Assembly: GCF_000004075.3 (NCBI RefSeq)
Contig: NC_026660.2
Location: forward strand, 6,696,001 to 6,760,000
Length of the DNA: 64,000 nucleotides
Direction: 5' to 3'
From: Cucumis sativus
Lineage: Eukaryota > Streptophyta > Magnoliopsida > Cucurbitales > Cucurbitaceae
Both the position numbers and the translations under genes were made by a program. The stretch's first letter is position 1, and every line of letters begins with the position of its first letter. The notes beneath the pieces are model-generated. The model made no database searches and had not been told where the DNA came from. It saw only the letters and a program-made list of their open reading frames with translations. Shown here piece after piece: positions 23,601 through 34,000 of this stretch.

Positions 23601-26600
23601 AACAACATTAAGAACTAACCTGCTGAGCATTGGTTGGGAATAATGGAGAAACCTAGAAATAGGGGAGAGAGAGAGAGGATCAGTAGGTGCACCTGGACAT
23701 CCCAACTAGGTTGACACCCCATAGCACCCTCCATATCTAAAATACAAGAACAATACTAAGAACTAATCAATTGAGCATTGGTTAGGATTCCTCCACTTCG
23801 TCTTGGAATGTTGCTTGACAAAGGTTTTTGAAGGATGGGATTTTAGACTTTCAAAATCTGCTGTATTCTTTATCTAGCGTTTCTCTAAATGATAGTGAAG
23901 ATTTTAGGTGTTAGCTATGGTCACTTGAACCTTCAGGTAGTCTTTTGGATGAATTCTTGACAGTGCATTTGGCTTCTTCTTCTAATCTTGACAGCAACAT
24001 CTTTAATGCAATTAGGAAGACTAAGATCCACAAGACAACAAATATTTTTGTGGATCTGCTTAACGGTAACCTCAATTCAACTGATGTCCATAAAAAACTT
24101 CGATCTCAGTCTCTCGTGCCATCCGTTAATCCATTGTGTTACAAGACAAGGGAATCTCTTAGCCACATCCTATTCGAGTGTGTTTTCTAGTTGTTATTCT
24201 CAGCCTTTTTTAATACTCAATAGGTTTTCTCCAACCCATGGAAGGAAAATGTACATCAGCTTCTTTTTCGTGACCGTTGGAACTGTCTAGCTGATTTATA
24301 TGGATTAATGTGGTCAAAGTATTGCTTTTTGGGCTTCGGATGGAAAGGAATCGTCGCTTTTTTCAGTAGTCGTCTTAACATTATTCTTCCATCCTTGGCT
24401 AAAGTCTTCATCAGGGTGTTGCATTCCATTCAGAATATATATATTGCAATTTGCTTGCTTTTATCAAACCTTTCTAAGCTTTTAATCTTTTATTCTTATT
24501 TTGTCTTGGTTAGAAATAGTGGGCTTGAGTCATGTTGAAAGCTCAAGGGTAGTTGAGATTTACTTTGCCCTAATTTTTTTATTATTTTAATCAAGCTCAT
24601 GTTGCCTCTAAATATTTCTCCCCTTTGTACTTTTATTATCATAAGAAAATAATAAGAAATATCGACTTCGTGATTTTTCTCCCTGTACTAGGGTTTTCAT
24701 GTAAATTTGTGTTTGTTCTACATCTCTACTTTCAATAGTTCCTATTCTTGTATATTAGTTCCTATTCTTTTTTAGTCCTTGTTTTAGAGTTCCTATTCTT
24801 TTTTAGTCTCTTGTTTAAGATTGTTTATGGTTTGTTCATTATATCCTTTTGTATTTTAAAGCACCAGTTTCTGTGCATTCTTTTAAAGGAAAGTTTCGTA
24901 TCATTTTCTAAAACCAGGCCAATGTACTTGTTTCTAAGATTCTAATGTGCTAGGCCATTTACAAAGTTCCTAGTTCAATATTATTTGGATATACTTCGAA
25001 ATCTTTTGCAACGTGGATATTGTGCATGTTTTTTATTCTCTCTGAGAGGTTTTTTTTCTTTCTATTTTGTTCCCCAGTTGGAAAAAGAAGCACTTGTCAA
25101 GGGGATTCCTGTAGGACAAACTCTGGATATAGATATTCCACCACCTCGGCCTAAGAGGAAACCAAGTAATCCTTATCCAAGGAAAACTCCTATATCAAAG
25201 TTGGGTGCTAATGACGGGAAGGTTTTGACTTTGGTGTCTTCTTCACAGAGGAAACAGATCTTAGATTTGGAGAAAGAGCCACTGAATGAGGTGTGTTGCA
25301 CTCTTCTATCTTATTCCAATGAGTTAATGTTTATTGATATTTCACTTTTCTAATTATATTATTAGGGCACTAGTGGAGAAGAACAAGCAACAATTGAAAA
25401 GGATGCCCACGACGACAATTACTCAGAAGTATTTACCCTATCACGAGAGGCCAACTCCATTTCTTGGAAAAACACAAATTGTGTACCTTCGCAAGTTAAA
25501 CTAAATGACTCATGTGCTTTCAGGGAGTTTGTGCCCTCACTTAAAGAGGTAATTGGGCAATCTGAAACAAATGAATCTTATATGTTCTCTCAATTTATAT
25601 TGCATTATAATATCATTCTACATTACGTTGATGCAAGCAGCCACTCCAGGATAAAGGCCCGGGCAAAGTTTTAGAAATGGAGATCTCAAGCACTTCACAA
25701 GAAAAGTCTATGCCTGCTGAAAAGAAAGAAGCTTTAAGCTGCGTACTGTCTGGAGATGAAATGCAAGCTGCTCATAATTATCCAAGGCATGTGCCTGTGC
25801 ATGTGGTAGATGGAAGCTTGGGAGCAAATGTTCAAGGGTCAGTAACCGATACTCTGCTGCAGGAATCCACTTTTCATCCAGCAATGGAGGTTCGAGGAGA
25901 GCATAATATAATTGGGAATCCATCTGATTGTGTTTCCTTTGAACATCAAAATAATGCACCTAGGTGCGTTTATCAATCATATCCAACAATTCATCCTACT
26001 CCATTTACCTTACTTCGCCCTAACCAAGAGCATTATAAGTCACTTCTGCACATGTCCTCCTCATTTTCAAATCTTGTTGTGTCTACCCTTCAACAAAACC
26101 CTGCTGCTCATGCAATAGCTAGTTTGACAGCAACATGTTGGCCCTATGTGAATCCTGAAACTTCTGTAGATTCTCCCGTTTGTGATAAGGAAGGTTCTGG
26201 AACCAAGCAAATGAACCCCACCCCAAGTATGGAAGCCATTGCTGCAGCAACTGTAGCAGCTGCAACTGCATGGTGGGCAGCCCATGGACTGCTACCTTTG
26301 TGTGCTCCTTTTCATTCTGCCTTTCCCAGTGCCGGTGTATCAGCTCCTGTAGTACAATCATCAGATACCTGTCAAAATCTTGAGTCCAAAGACAAAGCAG
26401 AAAGTTCCCAACAAATTGTTGCTTTGCAAAATCAACAGCTGGATGCAGAACAATCAGAAGCTTTAACTGCTCAACACTCAGGTTCCAAGTTACCTACTCA
26501 TTCATCTTCTGATTCTGAGGGTAGTGGAGGTGCAAATGCAAATGATACGGTGAAACCTGCCCATGACGAGAAGACACCTGCTGAGGTTGAGTTTCATGAT

Positions 26601-27324
26601 TCAAACAAAGGGAAGAGGGGAAAACAAGTAGATCGTTCCTCGTGTGGTTCAAATACACCATCTGGAAGTGATCAAGAGATAGATGCAACAGAAAATAATG
26701 ATAAAGAAGAAAAAGAGGAAGAAAATGATCTTGAGATGAATCGTCCAGCTGTCGAGTTAAGCAATCGCCGCAATAGAAGTATCAGTAACACAAGTGAATC
26801 TTGGAAGGAGGTTTCTGATGAGGTAAAAAGGGTATGTTATTTTATTTTATGTATTCTGTAGCAGTTTTCTTCTTATAAAGCTTACGTTTTCTCGTAATGT
26901 ATATACCATACAGGGGCGGCTGGCTTTTCAAGCTCTCTTCACTCGTGATGTATTGCCTCAAAGCTTTTCACCTCCCTATGATGTAGAAAATGAGAACAAG
27001 GCAAGTGAGAACGTTGAGAAAGATAGTCATGTTGTAGATAAAGATAGTGGTGCATCAGTTTTGGACCTTAACGGCAAGACTTGTGGATCTTTTAGTCATC
27101 AAAGTATGGAGAGAGATACATCAGCAATAGGTATCAACAATGGAGAGGGAGAACTTCTCACAATTGGACTAGGAAATGGAACCCCCAAGGCTTGTCGAAC
27201 CGGATTCAAACCCTATAAAAGATGTTCAGTGGAAGCAAAAGAAAAGAGAATGACAACATCCAGCAACCACTGTGAGGAGGGAGGTCAAAAAAGACTACGC
27301 TTGGAGCAGAAAGTCACAAATTGA
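15689..27324 (+). CDS. LHY: Circadian clock MYB transcription factor LHY (LHY/CCA1 family)
   Basis: Seven coding exons, 15689-15727, 15836-15947, 16467-16528, 25078-25290, 25366-25548, 25638-26822 and 26914-27324, join in frame to 734 codons plus TGA. A single MYB repeat at about 14-71 has [14 protein letters not shown] and the SHAQKFF signature of the SHAQKYF class. Next come a basic, Pro-rich block ([17 protein letters not shown]) and a Ser/acidic middle. The hallmark [18 protein letters not shown] follows, and C-terminal [19 protein letters not shown] completes the family pattern. LHY is a dawn repressor that binds evening elements in TOC1, PRR, ELF and other promoters in the nucleus. The hallmark and length (about 650-770 in relatives) favour LHY; Brassicaceae CCA1 is its duplicate. 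Intron 3 (16529-25077) is 8.5 kb and filled with transposon debris. Exon 6 has tandem acceptors (NAGNAG) and two in-frame donors. Confidence 0.95.
21150..21300 (-). mobile_element. LINE-type 3' tail (poly-A side at the left)
   Basis: On the minus strand this reads as a 3' end: GGTGTCAACCTAGTTGAGAT, TGTGCACC, an AATAAAGAAG-like polyA signal, then a poly-A tract (poly-T at about 21150-21158). The same tail occurs at 23417-23575 and 23637-23720 and, diverged, at 57508-57560, where it follows a LINE zinc-binding domain. That is why I call it LINE. Confidence 0.6.
21310..21605 (-). mobile_element. LTR retrotransposon remnant, minus strand
   Basis: Read on the minus strand, CTATAAATAGAGTG (about 21420) is a TATA-like core followed by a transcribed stretch, as in an LTR U3/R. 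The segment up to 21605 (GGACAATTTTTTTTAAGGG, then a stop) resembles the end of a polyprotein that leads into a 3' LTR. Both ends are lost or overwritten by the element that starts at 21606. Confidence 0.45.
21606..21806 (+). repeat. Left LTR of the copia-derived element
   Basis: 201 bases, TGTTA..TAACA, abutting the tRNA-Met-type primer-binding site at 21807. Confidence 0.8.
22712..22914 (+). repeat. Right LTR of the copia-derived element
   Basis: 203 bases. It shares GGATTTACCCTAATATT, TTTTGTTAATATGAGAAATT and ACTCGGTGTCTACTTTACTT with the left LTR. Scattered substitutions between the two suggest the insertion is not recent. Confidence 0.8.
23417..23790 (-). mobile_element. LINE 3' tail with an internal 146-base tandem duplication
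   Basis: Poly-T at 23417-23430 marks the poly-A tail of a minus-strand insertion. The unit starting GGAATAATAGAGAAGCCCAG at 23491 recurs at 23637, including GGTGCACC, AACTAGGTTGACACCCC, ATAGCACCC and TGAGCATTGGTT. The second copy differs by scattered substitutions. Confidence 0.75.
23800..24415 (+). pseudogene. LINE ORF2 fragment with zf-RVT (reverse transcriptase zinc-binding) domain
   Basis: Conceptual plus-strand translation gives pieces typical of the region after the reverse transcriptase in plant LINEs. These are LWSLEPSGS, then [20 protein letters not shown], then [19 protein letters not shown] with the Cys/His pattern of zf-RVT. Further downstream come [17 protein letters not shown] and [13 protein letters not shown] in other frames. 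Stops and frameshifts break it, so it is a dead fragment. No upstream endonuclease or RT core was found. Confidence 0.7.
24507..24738 (+). mobile_element. Diverged solo LTR-like sequence
   Basis: It shares an ordered series of words with the LTRs at 21606 and 22712: GTTAGAAATAGTGGGCTTG, TTTGCCCTAAT, AATAAGAAA, TTTTTCTCCCTGTACT, TTTTCATGTAA and GTGTTTGTTCTACATCTC. The ends are eroded. It is probably a solo LTR of a related copia family. Confidence 0.5.
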
Positions 27325-30300
27325 CAGTTTGATTCGCATGCAAACGAGCAAAGGAAACCTTTGTCTGCTGCATGTATATCTAACCTTCCTCGTCAATCTA
27401 TCTTTCCTACTTTTAATTCTTCAAGTGTGTACTATAAAATGCCTACATTATGTGATTGGTACATTCGAACTTATACAACTGAACTGAAGATTACCCTAAA
27501 TTAGCCTTTTTGTAAGAATTGTTCAGTACCCCCAGTAGCCATTATCTTGCTACCTCTTCTAAAGACTTTAGTCTCTTTATGAAGACGGTACGAATTTAGC
27601 GTGTTTTCTAATGCATGTTCCAGTATCTAGGAACCCAAAAGTCAAATCTGTTAATCGTGTAGAAACTATTAAAGCAATGAAGACATTTCTTTGGTGTGGC
27701 TGCTGACGATAATAATATCTCCCTACCATTCATTTTCATGCCATATGGCTCTCTCAGTTTATGTTTATAATTCTTATTTTGATTACTGATTTACTGGTTG
27801 GATGTTTTTCCAGTTACAAGAACAGAACTCTAGAAGACTCTTGTGATTTGAGTCAAAGTTGATTATTGAACAGAGTCCCATCTCTGATCTCTATCAGGAA
27901 GTATTCTTTTGGAAGAACATTACTGGCTGTAAGTTTCTTCAATCCTCTAATGCTTAAGCTATTATAAGATCTTTTTCTCTTTTTCGTTTTTCTTCTTTTA
28001 AATTATCCTGAGCACTGAGTAGCTAACAGAGGACAATAAATATTGGGGAAGAAGAACCTGAATCCTAGTTTTAGCTCGTTTTGGCTGTTTAATTGAGAAA
28101 ATCTGAATACAATCATCTCCACATATTTCGATATTCTCGGTGATTAAACTCTTTGTTCTGCTTTTCAATATTCTGGTGGTTGAAGCAGATCTGGACTGTT
28201 TTACAATCTCCAGTTTACTTATTAGGAACTGGAAAGTCAAATGAAATTAGGGCATGTTTACCTATCTGTTAGGAATTTTGGGTGCAGCGTGCAATCGGTA
28301 TTATATTGGATTTTAAAGGGAATGGGTTGCAATGGTAATCAAGTTGCTCTCTGTGTAATTTGAATAGGTTGAATCGTAATCAGAAATCCATTGGTAGTCC
28401 TTACTTTTATTGGTAATCAAATCTGATGGAATTTGTTTCAAATCGCGAAGATGCGAGGTGATGGTGTTCATCCACAGAAAACTATATTCAAAGTCCCAAT
28501 TTCTAGAATGCAAGGTTAAAAAATATGTTCATTGAGGTAATGAATGAAGTGTGGTAAATGTATGTACTACTTCATGAGAGGTAGGGTATAGGGTGAGTGA
28601 GTAGAGAGAGTCGATGAAGATGAAAGAATATGAAGTGAAAAGGACACATGACCTACTATAGAACAGATCCCCTTCAATTAAGGTCGTTGGGGTTTTGTCT
28701 TATTAGAATTTTTACAGAAATTTTCTCTTAGTAAACTCACTAGGTTGCCTAATTATTATAGCATCCTTCAAACTTGTAATATGATGACTAATATGTAATG
28801 TTAAATGAAAGATATATATATGCATATATACGTGACATCTTATTCCTAGGTTTAACTACAAGTATATACGCATACCAAGAATTATGCAGAGCATCATTTC
28901 GCTGATTTGTTAGTTTCACTGCTCTCCCCAATATACTCTCTTTTGTTAGCCTTTATTTTAGTTTAGTTTTAAAAAAAAATGAAAAGTCTACGTGTTTTTT
29001 CCCCATCCCAATTTGAACATTCCAATAAGAAAAAAAACATTTTTAGATAGTTTCCAAAATCAAATGTGATTAGCTATTTCTCTAGTTAAAAATCTAAAAT
29101 TAGTTTTTCTTCTCGAATTGCATATGCAGGGTAACTATGGACAAGTGATATCTTTATAAGTAGGGTTCGACTGTGGTATTAATTGAAATAAAAACAGTCT
29201 ATAAAATTAGATTTAAAGTTTGGGAGTTTGGTTGAATGGTGTTAGTTACCATATTTTACTTTAAATTATCATATTATTCTTTGGTCTTGAAAAGGAAAAC
29301 ATGAGAACAAAAACCACATTTAACTTGAAGCAAATTTATTTTAGAATGTTTCACATATTTTTCAATATTTTAAAAACATCCAAAAATCCAAAAAAGACAA
29401 CTATTTAACTCCAAGTTCATTTGAAACCTTTTATAAAACGTCATATTAAAACCAAACAAATTGAATTTTCCATCAATTATCTTCAAATTAAAGATTCAAT
29501 GAATTTGATACTATTTAGAAATTTCAGCTTTAAAAGTTATAATTGTAAATATAGTAATTAGATTTAAAATAACTAAATATATAGCAATATTTTAAAATTT
29601 AAAATAATTATAGATATAGTAAAACTTGTATAGAAGTCTTTGGTTTATTACAGGCCATATTACCGCACACTTATCATTATTATTAAAATTGTACCAAACT
29701 AAATTCAAAACCCAATCTTACAACTAAATTAAATTTTATTTAGAAATCCAATTGTGGTTTTGGAAGTTATTACACTTATTTTTTTTTTCATATAAATATT
29801 TTGTTAATTTTTCATTTGAAAATAAAAGTGGAAGGAAAACTGACATCGACTTTACTAATTTTAACTTTTATTTTTCTCCACAATTCTCTTATACCAATCC
29901 ACCTAAAATAAAACTTGATGTGGCTCTTTAAATTAAATCCTTTGAGGGCATGAGAAGTAGCCATTCATGGATAAATGTCGTCAATATATGATGAAGTTTG
30001 CAAGAAATGATTGGAGGCATGGTCGTATGAACTTAGCACATACACATAACTGCGTGTATGTTAGTTGAGTGCAAAGTTCAAAGCATGGTTTGCTTTAAAT
30101 GTGTAGCTAATAAACGCATGATCGTTGAGCACATAGTTGTCTCTGTTTGGAGAATGACTCACTTTTGCTTTAAATCGTGGATTGCCCCTTGCGCACACCA
30201 CATAAGAAAAGTAGTAAGAAATACATTTTTGGACAACTTAGCATCTCTATTGAAAATCCAGCAAAATGACCCATTGGAGAAGGATAGTGGTATGTGAAAA

Positions 30301-31077
30301 AGTAGAAGACATGTGGCAATTTTTTGTTAACCACGAAGTTAGTTAATAATCTTCCTATTATATCACTTTTTATATATATATATTACATAAAGAGCGTAGA
30401 GTTGAGAAGGATTAGAGAAATGAGTCCTGTACATAGCAATATAGAGAGGAATATAGTTCTTCAAAATATGTCTAATCCTACAACTTTTTTAAATTCACGT
30501 GACTTTTGTTGAACATCAAGTCTAACTCATGATGGTTATTTCACAATCATAGATAATATATATATCAAGTCTCACATTTTTCTTCTCAGCATGATAGGAA
30601 CCACATAATCTCAAACAATTACATTAGAGCATAATGATCATCAAAGAATCACCAGCAGAAGTAATCATATTTACAAAGCTCGATTCAATATTTACAATCC
30701 TTAAGACAAAAAATAAACTATTGTATGCACAAAACTCCACCTGATAAAAGCAACAAAGTTCATGTTGGTTCAATTGACTTTCGATTTAAAGTAGCCCTCT
30801 GAACTCAAATCCCTCACTCTTACTATTGTTTGTATCCATATGACTTTTTTTTTCTCTTTCTTTTTTGTATAAATATTTACTCTCATGTTTGAGAACCTAA
30901 CCTCTTAAAGAGAGGGGCAAACAAAACCCCAAAATAGATAAAGGAAAAGAAAATATATTGACATAATTACCAAAGCTGATAGGAGATCAGCTAAACAGTT
31001 CCAAACCCAACAGAAAGTTGGAGTCACAGAAGTAAATATGTAGAACTGTACAGTTTACCCAGTTAAGGACTTCCCTT
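27325..31077. other. Intergenic between convergent LHY and ATG1
   Basis: 3.75 kb between two 3' ends. The left few hundred bases should be LHY 3' UTR. Transcribed-looking sequence extends to about 27.9 kb and may include a 3' UTR intron. The rest is AT-rich. Short open frames at 30058-30512 match nothing I know. I see no gene. Confidence 0.55.
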
Positions 31078-34000
31078 TCATTTACTTGTCGAGGGAGCAC
31101 CTTCCAATTGCTTTTGCAATTGCTGCGGCAATAACAAGTTAGTTTGAGTCTGCAGGTAATGAATGTAATGTTGAATTCGTTGCTTATTGGGTGAAGTAAG
31201 CGAAAATGGAGAGTTAAGGGATTCAGCTTCCCCCAAAATGAATGAAAATAGAAGAATGGCTTTGGAGTATGATGCAGCAGCATTGTCCTTGTTTTCCATG
31301 TATTGATCTACCTGGAATGGACATATAGTTGAGAATGACAAACAGGAAGAGCTTTCAAGGAGAAGACAGGTAGTAATAGGATCAAAGTATAGTTAGTTCA
31401 CTACATTTAATAAGCTTTGTCAATCTCATCCTTAATCTTTAAATTGAAATTATATGTAATTCATACAATTAAACACTATTGAATTATATCCCTAAATAAA
31501 TGTTGGCTAGTTTAACACAACATGATAGAATACTGTGAACGATTTAATAAAAATATGGAATAAAACAAATTGTTCAACCAAGGTCTGTCCAGTACAAGTG
31601 ATTATTTAGTTAATGATGTTGATGACTACATATAATTCTATTTCAAACTTCAGAAACTTAGAACTTTTCAAGGTTTAAGAACTACATAGAAATAACAATA
31701 ACAGTAAAATTGAAGGAAGGATACTTACAGCACCGCTTTTTCCAAGGGCAATTGCCTTTTGGAATATAATTTCCATAGCATCAGGTATGACAGTTGCACC
31801 TGCAAATAATTTCGTAAACAAATTGTCAATGGCAAACTTAACAATCAAAATTGAAACAGAATAGAGCATAAGACAATTCAAACCATCAATCTCTTGGATA
31901 TTTTGCGATAATTTCTCAGTTCGGTCCACTGCAGCAATAAACCCTAGCTGTGCCCACTTAGAAACAGATGACGGCCTATTAAAATCTACATTTCCTTCAT
32001 CATTTGCAGCGTAGTCAGCATCTTTCTGAGGAGTTGTAGAATCTATTCCCAAACTAGTTTTTGAAGATTCGCGTTTGTCAGAAGAACTCAGCCAAGTACC
32101 ACTAATTTCAACGGCTTCCTTCCATAAAGCTAAAGCAACCAGTTCAACTGAAAATGATTCCAAAAACATCCCTGCATTACACTGCATAACAAACAATCAG
32201 GGCTCCAAATTCATCCTCAAGAGAATTGATATTTGTACACCCATGATTTGATACTCCATCGAATTCCCATAAAAACAAATGCATGAATTTGAAAATTAGA
32301 AAATGGAAATAGAGGTACAGAAAAATGAATCCATTCCCGTATGTGTAACAGTCTAATTTGTACTCACCTTTTCTTGTGACAAATCTGAAAGAACATGGAG
32401 ATACTGATTAAATAACTGGAGCCTGGTAGAAGGATGCAATATAGATAGTCCTTGTACTTCTCTTAACATAGATGCGGCACGTGCCATTGAAAACTGATCT
32501 AGGCTCCTTGAGCTTTCTCCAATATCTCTTGTACTGGCAACAAAGTCCTTTTTCTGGGTTTTGGCTATCATATCCTGATCGATATTAAAAGCATGGGAAA
32601 CTCTCAATGAACCTTGTAATGATGGTTCAAGGTAATACGAAGAGGTCTCCTCCATTGAAGGACAATGAGCATTCACGAGAACATAATCTTTCTCAATTGA
32701 ATCCATTGAATCAGAAACTGAGGGCAAAAACGGCCAAACAGAGTGTAAAAATAATCATTAAAATTAAATAAAACAAGGTGAAAAGAGCAGATCTAGATCA
32801 TGATAAAACAGACCTTCAATCTGATTCAGGGAATGCTGAATACAATCAAGAGATTTTCTTAGCTCATCTAGTCCAAGATTGAGAATTGGCTCAATAGGTT
32901 GTTCCCTCACCAAACTGCAAATGTTCTTCCCTTTGGATATGCTGCTATGTACGGATGAACTAGTGATCTCTGCAGCTATGTTAGATGGCTCAATAAGTTG
33001 TTCCCTGACCGAACTGCCAATGTTCTTCCCTCTGGATGTTCTGTTACGTACTGTTGAACTAGTGGTTTCTGAATCTCTGTTTGATGACTCAATAGGTTGT
33101 TCTAAATGGGACTCAACCTTTTCTGCCTCCAATGACTGAACAACAGGTGTTGTCTCAACAGCTTGATTTGATCTACCATATAATACATATCAGTTATGCT
33201 ATTTCTGCTTCCTTGTGTACCAAGTATCAATCCTTATCATGAACACCAGATCCACGCATACCAAATGCATTGAAAGAAAATATATAATCTCTAAACAGCT
33301 GAAAATTATACCTTGGCTCCTGAAAGTATTTGTGATCAAAGAACTCCGTGAATGAAAGCCGTTCTACTGAAAATTGAAAGACTTACGTTTTAATTTTCTA
33401 TTTCTATTTGATCTTTTTGGAACTTAAGTATAAACATTAATAATTGTATTTACTAGTACAAAATCTCCAAACATAAATCCACCACCTCCAGTTAATTATC
33501 CCAGCACCCTTGCACACTTACAAACTGCATCGCAGCAACAAATACCTGGATTTTGACGTAAAAGGCTTCTGCAAAGATTCACAGCGTCAGGATGTAGCAC
33601 TTCCAAGGCACCTTTAGGAAATTTTAGCTCAGTGGATTCAGAGATATTCTGGAAGAGCTGTATCAAGCATGGGGAGTCAGGCAATGAAACATCATTAAAA
33701 AACAATCAAGTTGCAAGCTTCATTAGTTATATCTTTAACTTGATTGTGAATGGTCTAAGCCTCTAAGGTAACCACTAGAGTAGATAAGTATGCTAATTCC
33801 CCAACCTGAGCTGGATGATTGCCACTATATGGAAGCTTCCCTGTCAATAGCTGATAAAAAATTGCTCCCACACTCCATAAATCAGCCTGCACATATGCAT
33901 ACGAATGAAATCAGAATTGAAGAATTTAAGCAGAATGATTTAGAATGGGACAGCATTTTGTTAATGCTTTATTACCTTGGCATCATATTTTCTGTTGTTC

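Larger units (their letters stand above)
16529..25077 (+). other. 8.5 kb third coding intron of LHY, a transposon nest
   Basis: The donor (AAG/GTCAAT) follows the MYB signature and the acceptor (CCCCAG/TTGG) precedes exon 4. The interior contains at least two LINE 3' tails, an LTR remnant, a copia derivative with two LTRs, a LINE ORF2 fragment and an LTR-like stretch. Much of 16.7-21.1 kb is unassigned, with broken ORFs such as those around 17264-17518 and 17836-18057 that I do not recognise. The frame stays open from exon 3 into the intron up to a TAG at 16700-16702. Confidence 0.85.

Noticed and set aside
24985..25353. Open frame running from the LHY intron into exon 4, a possible alternative start like CCA1 beta
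   Set aside because: Its first codon is TTG, not ATG. Upstream in frame there is a TAA at about 24943 and no ATG before exon 4, so it gives no start in a plant.
30058..30512. Possible small gene between LHY and ATG1
   Set aside because: The frames are short, unrelated to each other and have no recognisable motif; probably eroded repeat DNA.
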